This document shows, piece by piece, positions 27,414 through 37,292 of a stretch of DNA of 64,000 bases; positions within the stretch are counted from its first letter, which is position 1; every line of letters begins with the position of its first letter. Made by a program: the position numbers and the translations under genes. Origin of the DNA: Pseudomonas sp. Irchel 3E13 (lineage in GTDB: Bacteria; Pseudomonadota; Gammaproteobacteria; Pseudomonadales; Pseudomonadaceae); assembly GCF_900187455.1 (NCBI RefSeq), contig NZ_FYDX01000002.1, positions 310,001 through 374,000 on the forward strand, given 5' to 3'. The notes beneath the pieces were generated by a model. The model searched no databases. It was not told the DNA's origin and saw nothing but the letters and a program-made list of their open reading frames with translations.

Positions 27414-29714
27414 GTGAAACTCAATCGGCTGTTCGTCATGATGTTGACCGTTGGTTGCGGCGGTTGGACCGCCTCGACACTGGCGGAAGACTCCGTCGAT
27501 ATCGGTAGCGTCAACGTTACCGGTCAAACCGTGGGCAACGGTTTGATGGTGCAGGAGGAAGCGGCCAAGGCGCGCTCCACGGTCACCAAGGAAGCCCTGG
27601 ACAAGATGAGTCCGACAAGCAACGGTATCGACAAGCTGAAATACACGCCCGGCATCAACGTCTCCAGCGACGACAGCACCGGCCTGAGCGGTTTCAACTT
27701 CACCATGCGTGGCATGAAATCCGACCAGATCGGCATGACCATGGACGGCGTGCCGATCAACGACTCGGGCAGCTTCGAGGTGTACCCGAACCTGCTGGGC
27801 GACCCGGAAAACCTCCAGGAAGTCTTCGTGACCCAGGGCTCCTCCGAACTGGATGCGCCGCATATCGGTTCCAGCGGCGGCAACATCGGCCTGGTCTCGA
27901 TGGCCCCGAGCAAGGACGCCGGGGTGTTCTTCAAACAGACCGTTGGCAGCAACAACCTGAGCAAGACCTTCGTTCGCCTGAACACCGGCGAATACAACGG
28001 CCTGAGCAACTACATTTCCGCGTCGAAGACCAACAGCGACAAATGGAAAGGCAAAGGCGACCTGGACGCCGAGAAGTTCGAACTCAACAGCCTGTTCAAG
28101 TTCGGTGAAGGCAACTCGATCCAGGGCATCATCAAGTACCACAAGCAGGAAAACTACAACTACGTTTCGCCGAGCCTGGCGCAGTACAAGTCGGACCACG
28201 ACTACGATTTCCCCAACGTACCGACCTATAACCCGACCACCGGCAAGCTCACCACCGCCAGCTACGAGACCAGCCGCAACCCGTACGAAAACGTAACGGC
28301 ATCGGTCACCAGCCGCTGGCAGTTGCGCGATGACCTGCAACTGACCGTCGCGCCTTACTACTACTGGGCCAACGGCGGCAGCTACCGCGCCTTCGGTTCG
28401 CCAGCCACCCTCACCCGAACCACCAACAGCTCCGGCAACTATGACCTGAGCAACCTGAAGACCACTGCCCAGTACAACGCCGACGGCGACCCGGTCAGCG
28501 GCCGTTACTACCGTCCGTCCTGGACCGAAACCTGGCGCCCGGGGGTCAACACCAAGCTGAGCTGGGCGTTCAACGACGAACACAACATCGACTTCGGCTA
28601 CTGGTACGAACGCGCCCGCCAGCGCCAGACCCAACCGTTCATCTACCTTGAAGCCGATGGCAGCCCGACCGACATCTGGGGCAACTACGAGAGTTCCAAC
28701 CAGGTCAGGGACGCCAACGGCAAGGTTGTACAGGGCCGCAACTACTTCACCATCACCCCGGTGCACAAACTGTTCGTCCAGGACACCTGGACCGCTACCC
28801 CCGACCTGACCCTGACCATGGGCCTGGCCTACGAGCACTCCACCCGTGACGGCGACCTGAAGGCCAGCCTCTACGACACGCCTGAAAAGCGCGACAAGAC
28901 CTACCACGAGTTCCTCCCGAGCTTCAGCGCGCGCTACCAGATCAACGAGGACAACCAGGCGTTCTACAACGTCACCCGCAACATGCGTACACCGCCCAAC
29001 TACGTGCTCTACAACGCCGGGGACTCGATCAGCCTCAAACCCGAGCTGAGCTGGAACCAGGAGCTGGGCTGGCGCTACGCCACCGATGACATGGCGTTGT
29101 CGGCCACGCTGTTCTACCTCAAGTTCAAGGATCGCCAGGTGTCGAGCCGCGACGAGGTCACCGGTGACTACCTGATGCTCAACGTCGGCAAGGTCGAGAA
29201 CAGAGGTGTCGAACTGGAGTTCAGCGGCCTGCTGCCGCACAACTTCAACTACTACGCCTCCTACACCTACACCGAGGCCGAGCAACAGAACGACACCCTC
29301 TACTACGGTGTGTACGTGCCGACCAAGGGCAAGCAGATCGCCGGCGTGCCGAAGAACATGTTCAACCTGAGCCTGGGCTACGACGACGGTCGCTTCTACG
29401 GCAACGTCATCGGCAAGTTCGTCGACAACCAGTTCGGCGACCTGACCAACGACCAGAGCATCCCGCACTACACCACCGTCGACATGAACGTCGGCTACCG
29501 CTTGCCGGTGAACAAGAAGTTCGTCAAGGACGCCACCGTGCGCCTGTCGCTGAACAACGTGTTCAACCGCGAGTACCTCTCCGGCGTGCAGACCACCACC
29601 TTCAACTCGGTGCGCTACAACGGCAGCGGCTCGGCCTTCGCCGGCGCCCAGACGCCTTACTACACCATCGGCGAAGAGCAGACGGTCGCGCTCTCCGTGG
29701 AAGCCAACTTCTAA
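27414..29714 (+). CDS. TonB-dependent outer-membrane receptor
   Basis: A 766-residue receptor. A signal peptide (KLNRLFVMMLTVGCGGWTAS, cleaved near LAED) is followed by a TonB-box-like segment DIGSVNVTG and a plug domain (about 55-170, with FNFTMRGMKSDQIGMTMDGVP). A 22-strand-type barrel follows, ending in VALSVEANF with the terminal Phe. GGAGGG seven bases before GTG 27414 supports this start over TTG 27411. It sits between tonB and exbB and upstream of nucleotidase, cdd, nupC and deo genes. No siderophore gene or Fur box is evident, so nucleotides or nucleic-acid fragments are the inferred ligand. Confidence 0.93.
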   Translation: MKLNRLFVMMLTVGCGGWTASTLAEDSVDIGSVNVTGQTVGNGLMVQEEAAKARSTVTKEALDKMSPTSNGIDKLKYTPGINVSSDDSTGLSGFNFTMRGMKSDQIGMTMDGVPINDSGSFEVYPNLLGDPENLQEVFVTQGSSELDAPHIGSSGGNIGLVSMAPSKDAGVFFKQTVGSNNLSKTFVRLNTGEYNGLSNYISASKTNSDKWKGKGDLDAEKFELNSLFKFGEGNSIQGIIKYHKQENYNYVSPSLAQYKSDHDYDFPNVPTYNPTTGKLTTASYETSRNPYENVTASVTSRWQLRDDLQLTVAPYYYWANGGSYRAFGSPATLTRTTNSSGNYDLSNLKTTAQYNADGDPVSGRYYRPSWTETWRPGVNTKLSWAFNDEHNIDFGYWYERARQRQTQPFIYLEADGSPTDIWGNYESSNQVRDANGKVVQGRNYFTITPVHKLFVQDTWTATPDLTLTMGLAYEHSTRDGDLKASLYDTPEKRDKTYHEFLPSFSARYQINEDNQAFYNVTRNMRTPPNYVLYNAGDSISLKPELSWNQELGWRYATDDMALSATLFYLKFKDRQVSSRDEVTGDYLMLNVGKVENRGVELEFSGLLPHNFNYYASYTYTEAEQQNDTLYYGVYVPTKGKQIAGVPKNMFNLSLGYDDGRFYGNVIGKFVDNQFGDLTNDQSIPHYTTVDMNVGYRLPVNKKFVKDATVRLSLNNVFNREYLSGVQTTTFNSVRYNGSGSAFAGAQTPYYTIGEEQTVALSVEANF

Positions 29715-29736
29715 CCCTGCCTTCTAACCCAGAGCC

Positions 29737-29760
29737 AGGACCGGCCTGCGAGCCGGTCCT
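29737..29760 (+). other. Intercistronic hairpin between receptor and exbB
   Basis: AGGACCGGC-ctgcga-GCCGGTCCT forms a perfect 9-bp stem 22 bases after the receptor stop. With no T-run it is more likely a stability or attenuation element that could raise receptor levels relative to downstream enzymes. Confidence 0.6.
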
Positions 29761-29793
29761 GCCCCGTGCCTGAACCGCCAGAGGTAACCCGCC

Positions 29794-30438
29794 ATGAACA
29801 TGGACCTGCTCCACGACATCACCTTCTACATCATGTACGGCGCTGCCGCCCTCGCCGCCTTCGTGGTCGTGGAACGCGGCATTTTCTTCGCCCACAACCT
29901 GCGCCGCGCCCGCGCCCTGGAAGCGGCCCTGCACCAGAAGGTGCGCCACTTCGACGAACTGCCCGCCGAACTGCGCCAGCGCGACAGCCTGCCGTTGCAG
30001 TTGCTGCGTCAGCTCTTCGACGGCCGCGTCGGCCTGCATTCGCACAATGAGCTGGAAGACCTCGGCCAGGCGATCTACATCGCCATGCGCGGCAAGCTCA
30101 ACCATGGCCTGTGGATCCTCGAAGCGGTGGTCGCCGGCGCACCGTTGCTGGGCCTGCTCGGCACCATTCTCGGCATCATCGACACCTTCAAGGCCCTGGC
30201 CGAAGCCGGTGTTTCCGACCCGGGCGAAGTCTCTCGCGGCATCGGTACCGCGCTGTACGCCACCGCCTTGGGGATCGCCATCGCCCTGGTTGGCCTGGTG
30301 TTCAACAGCCACCTTCAAGACCGCCTCGAACTGATCAACGACAACCTGAAGATGCTCCTGTTGCGCGCCGGCATGGGCACCGCCTTCAGCACCCGGCCCG
30401 TTACCGCGCCGGCTGCCTCCAGCCTGCAACCTGCCTGA
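29794..30438 (+). CDS. exbB: ExbB-like proton channel protein (MotA/TolQ/ExbB family)
   Basis: A 214-residue inner-membrane protein with three transmembrane helices. TM1 is at about 9-28 (ITFYIMYGAAALAAFVVVE). TM2 and TM3 surround the family core APLLGLLGTILGIIDTFKAL and GIGTALYATALGIAIALVGLVF. It pairs with the ExbD encoded 3.3 kb upstream to power the local TonB. GAGGTAA lies before the ATG. It is placed downstream of the receptor and directly before the nucleotidase, tying energy module and enzymes into one unit. Confidence 0.92.
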   Translation: MNMDLLHDITFYIMYGAAALAAFVVVERGIFFAHNLRRARALEAALHQKVRHFDELPAELRQRDSLPLQLLRQLFDGRVGLHSHNELEDLGQAIYIAMRGKLNHGLWILEAVVAGAPLLGLLGTILGIIDTFKALAEAGVSDPGEVSRGIGTALYATALGIAIALVGLVFNSHLQDRLELINDNLKMLLLRAGMGTAFSTRPVTAPAASSLQPA

Positions 30439-30454
30439 CCGGCCGAGGATCGTC

Positions 30455-32155
30455 ATGCCGCATCCACGTCTTGCCTTACGTCCCCTGCCGCTGATGCTGG
30501 CGGCCCTGCTGCTGGCCAGCGGCTGCCAACCGGCGAAGCCGCCGGTCAACGTCACTATTGCCGCCCTCAACGATTTCCACGGCAACCTGCAACCGAGCCC
30601 GTTCCAGAACGGCGAGGTCAAGCTCAAGGCCGGCGGAATCGGTCCGCTCAGCGGTGCGTTGGGCGAGTTGCGCAAGCAGGATCCGCAACTGCTGCTGGTG
30701 GGCGTTGGCGACATGGTCGGCGGCAGCCCGCCGATCTCCTCGATGTGGGCCGACGAGCCCAGCCTGAAAGCGCTGAACCTGCTGGGCCTGAAATTCTCCG
30801 TGGTCGGCAACCATGAGCTGGACCACGGCAAGGCCGAGTTGCTGCGGCAAATCAACGGCGGCTGCCAGTCCGACCGCGCCGCCCAGGCGTGCCAGTTCGA
30901 CAAGGACTTCAAGGGCGCGGGCTTCCCCTACCTCTCCGCCAACCTGATGGACCGCCAGACCGGCAAGGCGCTGTTCCCGGCCTACCGCATCGAACAGGCC
31001 CACGGCGCGAAGATCGCCTTCGTCGGCGCCACCCTCAGGAACGTCGATGCCTACGTCAGCGCCAACAGCATGAAAGGCCTGTACACGATCGATGAAGCCG
31101 AGGCGATCAACGCCCTGCTGCCGGAACTGACCGCGCAAAAGGTCGACGCCGTGGTCGCGGTGATCCACCAGGGCGGCGCCACCCCGGAGCGCTTCGACCA
31201 GCAGGCGTGCAGCCAGTTGAGCGGCGACGTGGTGGACGTAGCCAAGCGGCTCGACCCGACGATCAAAGTGGTGCTCACCGCCCACACCCACGAAGGCTAC
31301 CTGTGCCGTGTCGGCGACAAGCTGGTGACCCAGGGCGCCTCGTTCGGCCGCCTGCTGACCCACCTGACCCTGACCGTGGATACCGACAAGCACCAGTTGC
31401 TCGACGTCAAAGCCAACAACCTGGTGGTGGACGCCCAGCGCTACCACGCCAGCCCCGAAATCGCTCCGTTGCTGGCGGAAATCGAAACCCGCAGCCAGGC
31501 GCAACTGAGCAGACCGGTGGCCCGCCTGGGCGCCCGCGAAGTGCTTCGCGCCACCAACGAGGCCGGCGAATCGGCCATGGGCGACCTGATCGCCGACGCG
31601 CACCTGGCCGCCACCCGCGCCCTCGGTGCCCAGGTCGCGTTGATGAACCAGGGCGGCATGCGCATGGATATCAGCCTGGAGGACGGCCAGGAGCAGGTGA
31701 ATTACGGCCAGGTCGCCACCGTGCAGCCGTTCAACAACAGCCTGATTCTGCTCACCCTGACCGGCGCGCAACTGCGGCAACTGCTGGAGCAGCAATGGCA
31801 GGACGGCAGCATGGGTTTCTATCCGCTGCAACCTTCGGCCTCGCTGACCTACCGCTGGGACGACCGCCAGCCGAAGGGCCAGCGCGTGCTCGCCGACAGC
31901 CTGCTGGTCGACGGCCAGCCGGTGCAGCCGGAGCAGCCCTACCGCATCGTCATGAACAGCTTCCTCGCCGAGGGCGGCGACAACTTCAGCGTGCTCAAAC
32001 AGGCCAGTGACCGCCTCGACACCGGGATCAACGACCTCGACGCGATGATCAGCTACCTGCAGGAACGTGATCGCGCGGGCCAGCCCGGCGGCCTCGCCGA
32101 GGCGCAGCAGCGCATCCAGAAAGCCACAGCGCAGGTGGCCAGCAATGCGCAGTGA
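30455..32155 (+). CDS. 5'-nucleotidase / metallophosphatase, lipoprotein (UshA family)
   Basis: A 566-residue lipid-anchored enzyme. The signal LPLMLAALLLASGC has a lipobox with Cys24. The metallophosphatase domain shows all the expected metal motifs: ALNDFHGNL, GVGDMVGGSPP, VVGNHELDHG and LTAHTHEGY. The C-terminal 5'-nucleotidase substrate domain (about 350-540) contains NQGGMRMDI and NSFLAEGGDNFSVL. It should strip phosphate from nucleotides in the envelope so that nucleosides can be imported. It overlaps cdd by 11 bases. Confidence 0.93.
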   Translation: MPHPRLALRPLPLMLAALLLASGCQPAKPPVNVTIAALNDFHGNLQPSPFQNGEVKLKAGGIGPLSGALGELRKQDPQLLLVGVGDMVGGSPPISSMWADEPSLKALNLLGLKFSVVGNHELDHGKAELLRQINGGCQSDRAAQACQFDKDFKGAGFPYLSANLMDRQTGKALFPAYRIEQAHGAKIAFVGATLRNVDAYVSANSMKGLYTIDEAEAINALLPELTAQKVDAVVAVIHQGGATPERFDQQACSQLSGDVVDVAKRLDPTIKVVLTAHTHEGYLCRVGDKLVTQGASFGRLLTHLTLTVDTDKHQLLDVKANNLVVDAQRYHASPEIAPLLAEIETRSQAQLSRPVARLGAREVLRATNEAGESAMGDLIADAHLAATRALGAQVALMNQGGMRMDISLEDGQEQVNYGQVATVQPFNNSLILLTLTGAQLRQLLEQQWQDGSMGFYPLQPSASLTYRWDDRQPKGQRVLADSLLVDGQPVQPEQPYRIVMNSFLAEGGDNFSVLKQASDRLDTGINDLDAMISYLQERDRAGQPGGLAEAQQRIQKATAQVASNAQ

Positions 32156-32561
32156 AGACTGGCAAACGCTGCAGGATCGCCTGTTGCCGGAGGCTATCGC
32201 CGCCGCCGACAGCGCCTGGTGCCCGCACTCGGAATTCCCCGTGGGCGCCGCGTTGCTGACCGCCGACGGCAAGGTGATTCGCGGCTGCAACGTGGAGAAC
32301 GTGTCCTATGGACTGACCAACTGCGCCGAGCGCAGCGCGCTGTTCAGCGCCATCAGCCAGGGCCTGGCGCCCGGCAGTTTCAAGGCGCTGCTGGTGTACG
32401 CGCCCAAGGTGCCGGTGATTTCGCCTTGCGGTGCCTGTCGCCAGGTGATGGTGGAACTGCTGGCGCAGGACTGCCCGGTGATCTGCGTCGGCCACGACAG
32501 CGCGGCAACCCGCCACTGGACCGCCGGGCAATTGCTGCCCGGCGCCTTCATCGAGTTTTGA
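32145..32561 (+). CDS. cdd: Cytidine deaminase
   Basis: A 138-residue enzyme converting (deoxy)cytidine to (deoxy)uridine. The short homotetrameric class is recognised by three-Cys zinc binding: Cys60 and catalytic Glu62 in TNCAERSALF, and Cys95/Cys98 in PCGACRQ. I start at ATG 32145 (MRSEDWQ), inside the end of the nucleotidase gene. This feeds deoxyuridine to DeoA, so cytosine deoxynucleosides enter the same pathway as thymidine. Confidence 0.95.
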   Translation: MRSEDWQTLQDRLLPEAIAAADSAWCPHSEFPVGAALLTADGKVIRGCNVENVSYGLTNCAERSALFSAISQGLAPGSFKALLVYAPKVPVISPCGACRQVMVELLAQDCPVICVGHDSAATRHWTAGQLLPGAFIEF

Positions 32562-32626
32562 CCAGACCCGCCAGACCGACCGCAGACGTCGGCGGCGCTT
32601 ACTTGAATCCTCCGGGGAAATGATCG

Positions 32627-33886
32627 ATGGGCTTCATCGGTATCGTGGTGTTGTTGCTGTTGGCGGTGGCGCTGTCCAGTAACCGCAAGGCCATCCGTTT
32701 GCGCACCGTCGGCGCGGCGTTCGCCGTGCAGGCCGGGCTGGGCGCATTCGCCCTGTACGTGCCCTGGGGCCAGAGCACCCTGGGCGGTATCTCCGAGTCG
32801 GTGAGCTCGCTGCAGGGCTACGCCGATCAGGGCATCAGCTTCATCTTCGGCGGCTTGAGCAGCAGCAAAATGTTCGACGTCTTCGGCACTGGCGGCTTCG
32901 TCTTCGCCATCCGCGTGCTGCCGCTGATCGTGTTCTTCAGCAGCTTCATCGCCGTGCTGTATTACCTGGGCGTGATGGACCTGGTGATCCGGGTGATCGG
33001 CGGCGGCCTGCACCGCGTGCTGGGCACCAGCCGCACCGAGTCGATGGCCGCCACGGCGAACATCTTCGTCGGCCAGACCGAGGCGCCCATGGTGATCCGC
33101 CCCTTCATCCGGCGCCTGACCCGCTCCGAGCTGTTCGCGGTCATGGCCGGCGGCATGGCCTCGGTGGCCGGTTCGATGCTGATCGGCTATGCCAGCCTGG
33201 GCGTCGAACTGAAATACCTGATTGCCGCAAGCTTCATGGCCGCTCCGGGTGGATTGCTGATGGCCAAGCTGATGGAACCGGAAACCGAAACCCCGCAGCA
33301 GCACCCGGACGACGTGCCCCAGGACCACGGCGACAAACCGGCCAACGTTATCGACGCCGCCGCCCTCGGCGCCTCGTCCGGCCTGCAGCTCGCGCTGAAC
33401 GTCGGCGCCATGCTGCTCGCCTTCATCGCCCTGATCGCCCTGTTCAACGGCATCCTCAGTTGGAGCGGCAACTGGTTCGGGGTCCCGGAACTGAGCATGC
33501 AACTGATCCTCGGCTACCTGCTGGCGCCCCTGGCCTTCGTCCTGGGCGTGCCCTGGAGCGAAGCCGTCACGGCCGGCGGCCTGATCGGCGAAAAGCTGGT
33601 GCTCAACGAGTTCGTGGCCTACGTCGACTTCGCCGCCCACCTCGACCCGGCGCAAGCCGCCGCCAAGGGCGTGGCGGTGCTGTCCACGCAGACCCAGGTG
33701 ATCATCACCTTTGCCCTGTGCGGCTTCGCCAACCTCGCCTCCATCGGCATCCAACTGGGCAGCCTGGGTGTGATGGCCCCCGAGCGACGCCCGGACATCG
33801 CCCGCCTGGGCCTCAAGGCGGTGGTGGCCGGCACCCTGTCCAACCTGATGAGCGCGGCACTCGCCGGGCTCTTCCTGGCCATCTGA
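32627..33886 (+). CDS. nupC: Concentrative nucleoside transporter (NupC/CNT family)
   Basis: A 419-residue inner-membrane nucleoside:cation symporter. Diagnostic CNT motifs are [14 protein letters not shown] and [12 protein letters not shown], with N-terminal, nucleoside-domain and gate regions in the usual order. A charged loop (about 220-245: [13 protein letters not shown]) separates two halves. CCGGGGAAA precedes the ATG. It imports nucleosides released by the phosphatases. It lies between cdd and deoC on the same strand. Confidence 0.95.
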   Translation: MGFIGIVVLLLLAVALSSNRKAIRLRTVGAAFAVQAGLGAFALYVPWGQSTLGGISESVSSLQGYADQGISFIFGGLSSSKMFDVFGTGGFVFAIRVLPLIVFFSSFIAVLYYLGVMDLVIRVIGGGLHRVLGTSRTESMAATANIFVGQTEAPMVIRPFIRRLTRSELFAVMAGGMASVAGSMLIGYASLGVELKYLIAASFMAAPGGLLMAKLMEPETETPQQHPDDVPQDHGDKPANVIDAAALGASSGLQLALNVGAMLLAFIALIALFNGILSWSGNWFGVPELSMQLILGYLLAPLAFVLGVPWSEAVTAGGLIGEKLVLNEFVAYVDFAAHLDPAQAAAKGVAVLSTQTQVIITFALCGFANLASIGIQLGSLGVMAPERRPDIARLGLKAVVAGTLSNLMSAALAGLFLAI

Positions 33887-33916
33887 ACCGAATCCAATGA
33901 ATGCGTGTGAACTGAC

Positions 33917-34693
33917 ATGACCGAACTCGATGCAAAGCACTCGCGCACGCTGATTGCGCTGATGGACCTCACCTCCTTGAACGACGATGACAGCGACGCG
34001 CACATCGTCGAGTTGTGCCACAAAGCTACAACCCCGGCCGGCCACGTGGCCGCGGTCTGCGTGTACCCGCGCTTCGTTGCCCTGGCACGCAAGACCCTCG
34101 ATGAACTCGGCGCGCAGACCGTGGCGGTGGCCACCGTGGTCAACTTCCCCGCCGGCAGCGCACCCGTTGACGAAGTGCTCGAACAGACCCGCCAGGCCCT
34201 GGCCGACGGCGCCGATGAAATCGATATGGTCTACCCCTGGCGCGCGCTGCTGGCCGGCGATGCCGACAGCGGCTTCGCCCTGGTCCGCGCCTGCAAGGCG
34301 CTGTGCGCGGACCGCGCAGTGCTCAAGGTGATTCTGGAGACCGGCGAGCTGGCGTCCCCGGCGCTGATCCGCCAGGCCAGCCTGGATGCCATCGACGCCG
34401 GCGCCGACTTCATCAAGACCAGCACCGGCAAAGTGAAGGTCAATGCCACCGTCGAGGCGGCGCGGATCATGCTCGAATGCATCGCCACGAGCGGCACCCA
34501 CGTTGGCCTGAAACCGGCGGGCGGCATCAGGACGCTGGCCGATGCGCGGGTCTATCTGCAACTGGCCGAACAGATCAATGGCCCGCACTGGATCTCGCCG
34601 CGGCACCTGCGCCTGGGCGCTTCCAGCCTGCTCGACGACCTGCTGCGCCACCTCGGCACGGACACGGCCAGCCCGACGCGAGGAGCGTACTGA
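33917..34693 (+). CDS. deoC: Deoxyribose-phosphate aldolase
   Basis: A 258-residue class I aldolase splitting 2-deoxyribose-5-phosphate into acetaldehyde and glyceraldehyde-3-phosphate. The Schiff-base lysine is Lys167 (DFIKTSTGK), with the accessory lysine in GLKPAGG at 199. Length and layout match E. coli DeoC. The stop codon overlaps the deoA start. Confidence 0.96.
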   Translation: MTELDAKHSRTLIALMDLTSLNDDDSDAHIVELCHKATTPAGHVAAVCVYPRFVALARKTLDELGAQTVAVATVVNFPAGSAPVDEVLEQTRQALADGADEIDMVYPWRALLAGDADSGFALVRACKALCADRAVLKVILETGELASPALIRQASLDAIDAGADFIKTSTGKVKVNATVEAARIMLECIATSGTHVGLKPAGGIRTLADARVYLQLAEQINGPHWISPRHLRLGASSLLDDLLRHLGTDTASPTRGAY

Positions 34694-36015
34694 TGGCCTG
34701 GCTCCCACAGGAAGTGATCCGCCGCAAACGCGACGGCAAGGTGCTCGACGATGCGGATATCCGCCGCTTCGTCAGCGGCATCACCGACTTCAGCATCAGC
34801 GAAGGCCAGGCTGCCGCCTTTGCCATGGCCGTGTTGCTCAAGGGACTCAACGTCGAGGAACGCATTGCCCTGGCCTCGGCGATGCGTGACTCCGGCCGGG
34901 TGCTGAGCTGGAACCTGCCCGGGCCGGTGGTGGACAAGCACTCCACCGGCGGCATCGGCGACCTGGTCAGCCTGCCGCTCGCGCCACTGCTGGCGGCTTG
35001 CGGCTGCTACGTGCCGATGATTTCCGGGCGCGGCCTCGGTCACACCGGCGGCACCCTCGACAAGCTCGACAGCATCCCCGGCTACGACAGCCAGCCGGAT
35101 ATGGCGAAGCTGCGCGAGGTGGTGGCCGGGGTCGGCTGCGCCATCATCGGCCAGACCAACGACCTGGCGCCGGCGGACAAGCGCCTGTACGCCATCCGCG
35201 ATGTCACCGGCACGGTGGAGTCGATCGACCTGATCATCACCTCGATCCTGAGCAAGAAGCTCGCGGCGGGCCTTGATGTGCTGCTGATCGACGTGAAGAT
35301 GGGCAATGGTGCATTCATGGCCCTGCCCGGCGATGCCACCGCACTGGCTGAAAGCATCGTCGCGGTGGCCAATGGCGCCGGGGTCCGCACCCGTGCGCTG
35401 ATCACCGACATGAGCCAGCCCCTGGCCCGCTCGGCAGGCAATGCCCTGGAAGTCGAGGAAGCCATCGCCCTGCTGCGCGGTGAAGTGCGTAGCCCGCGCC
35501 TGTGGGAGGTGACCCTGGCCCTGGCGGAACAGACCCTGCTCTGCGCCGGGCTTGCCAGCAGCCTCGAACTGGCCCGCGAGCAACTGCTTGCCGCCTGGCA
35601 CAGCGGTGCGGCACTGCAGCGTTTCCAGCGCATGGTCGAGGCCCTTGGCGGCCCCGCCGACCTGACCGAGCGCCCCGACGCGCACCTGCCGGCCGCACCG
35701 GTGGTGATCCCGGTGCCGGCACCGCAAGCGGGCATCGTGCACAGCATCGACACCCGCGCCATCGGTCTGGCGGTGGTCAACCTCGGCGGCGGTCGACGCA
35801 ACCCGCAAGATCCGATCGACCCCGCCGTGGGGCTCACCCGCCTGTGTTTCCCCGGCGAAGCGGTCGGCCCCAACCAGCCTCTGGCACGGGTGCACGCCCG
35901 CGACCTGGCCCAGGCCGAGCAGGCCGCCGCTGCGGTGCAGGCGGCCTACCGCATTGCCGGCGTGCCCTTCGAGGCGCCCGCGCTGATTTCCCGCCTGTGC
36001 CTGGAGCCGCAATGA
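34693..36015 (+). CDS. deoA: Thymidine phosphorylase
   Basis: A 440-residue enzyme, the same length as E. coli DeoA. It converts thymidine or deoxyuridine plus phosphate to base and deoxyribose-1-phosphate. Visible are the phosphate and nucleoside sites [10 protein letters not shown] and [20 protein letters not shown] and the glycosyltransferase-family alpha/alpha-beta layout. The start overlaps deoC (TGATG) and the stop overlaps deoB (ATGA). No deoD-type purine nucleoside phosphorylase is present in the window. Confidence 0.96.
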   Translation: MAWLPQEVIRRKRDGKVLDDADIRRFVSGITDFSISEGQAAAFAMAVLLKGLNVEERIALASAMRDSGRVLSWNLPGPVVDKHSTGGIGDLVSLPLAPLLAACGCYVPMISGRGLGHTGGTLDKLDSIPGYDSQPDMAKLREVVAGVGCAIIGQTNDLAPADKRLYAIRDVTGTVESIDLIITSILSKKLAAGLDVLLIDVKMGNGAFMALPGDATALAESIVAVANGAGVRTRALITDMSQPLARSAGNALEVEEAIALLRGEVRSPRLWEVTLALAEQTLLCAGLASSLELAREQLLAAWHSGAALQRFQRMVEALGGPADLTERPDAHLPAAPVVIPVPAPQAGIVHSIDTRAIGLAVVNLGGGRRNPQDPIDPAVGLTRLCFPGEAVGPNQPLARVHARDLAQAEQAAAAVQAAYRIAGVPFEAPALISRLCLEPQ

Positions 36016-37292
36016 AGCGCGCCCTGCTGCTGGTCCTCGACTCCCTGGGTATCGGCGCCAGCGCCGACGCCGAGCGCTTCGGCGATGCCGGCGCCAACAC
36101 CCTGCTGCATATCGCCGAGGCCTGTGCCCGCGGCGAGGCCGATAACCGCGGACGCCAGGGGCCGCTGCACCTGCCGAACCTGGCGCGACTCGGCCTGGGT
36201 CACGCCACGGCCCTCAGTGGCGGCGTCTTCCCGCCGGGCCTGCGCGCCGACGGTCCGGTCGAGGGCGCGTGGGGTTACGCCAGGGAATTGTCCAGCGGCA
36301 AGGACACACCGTCCGGCCACTGGGAAATTGCCGGCGTGCCGGTGCTGTTCGACTGGGGTTATTTCCCCGCGCCGGAACACAGCTTTCCGCCAGAACTGCT
36401 GAACGCGCTGATTACCCGCGGCGAGCTGCCCGGCACCCTCGGCAACTGCCACGCCTCGGGCACCGCGATCATCGAACGGCTCGGCGACGCGCACGTTCGC
36501 AGCGGCCAGCCGATTATCTACACCTCGGCCGACAGCGTGCTGCAGATCGCCGCCCACGAAACCCGTTTCGGCCTGGAGCGGCTATACGCCCTGTGCGAAC
36601 TGGCCCGCGAACTGTGCAACCCCTACGGCATCGGCCGGGTCATCGCCCGGCCGTTCCTCGGCGACAGCGCCGCGCATTACCGGCGCACCGGCAACCGCCG
36701 CGACTATGCGGTGCCACCGCCGGCGCCGACCCTGCTCGAGCGCCTGTGCGCCAGCGGCGGCCAGGTGTTCGCCGTTGGCAAGATCGGCGACATCTTCGCC
36801 CACCAGGGCATCAGCCGGCAGTACAAGGGCGACGGCAACGCCGCGCTGTTCGATGCCACGTTGCAGGCCCTGGCCGATGCACCGGACAACACCCTGGTGT
36901 TCAGCAACTTCGTCGACTTCGACATGCTCTACGGCCACCGCCGCGATACTGCCGGCTACGCCGCGGCCCTCGAAGCCTTCGACCAGCGCCTGCCTGAACT
37001 GCTGGCGCAGATGCGCCCGCAGGACCTGCTGATCCTTGCCGCCGACCACGGCTGCGACCCCAGCGCGCCGGGCAGCGACCACACCCGCGAACACATCCCG
37101 GTGCTCGCCTGGGGCAACGGCGTCAGCGCCGGCAGCCTTGGCGAGCGGGAAACCTTCGCCGATATCGGCCAGACCCTGGCCGCCTTTTTCGGCATGCCGC
37201 CCTGCACCCATGGCCGCTCGTTCCTCTCGACGCATTTCACCTCACCCTCACCCCGCGGCCAGTGCGCCGCGCCACGGAGTACCTGCAAATGA
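36012..37292 (+). CDS. deoB: Phosphopentomutase
   Basis: A 426-residue alkaline-phosphatase-superfamily mutase interconverting deoxyribose-1-phosphate and deoxyribose-5-phosphate. Metal-site motifs are at both ends: [30 protein letters not shown] with the phosphorylated Thr, and AADHGCDPS followed by [12 protein letters not shown]. The C-terminal about 20 residues after GRSF are extra, Ser/Pro/Cys-rich and non-conserved-looking. The stop overlaps the next gene by four bases. Confidence 0.96.
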   Translation: MKRALLLVLDSLGIGASADAERFGDAGANTLLHIAEACARGEADNRGRQGPLHLPNLARLGLGHATALSGGVFPPGLRADGPVEGAWGYARELSSGKDTPSGHWEIAGVPVLFDWGYFPAPEHSFPPELLNALITRGELPGTLGNCHASGTAIIERLGDAHVRSGQPIIYTSADSVLQIAAHETRFGLERLYALCELARELCNPYGIGRVIARPFLGDSAAHYRRTGNRRDYAVPPPAPTLLERLCASGGQVFAVGKIGDIFAHQGISRQYKGDGNAALFDATLQALADAPDNTLVFSNFVDFDMLYGHRRDTAGYAAALEAFDQRLPELLAQMRPQDLLILAADHGCDPSAPGSDHTREHIPVLAWGNGVSAGSLGERETFADIGQTLAAFFGMPPCTHGRSFLSTHFTSPSPRGQCAAPRSTCK

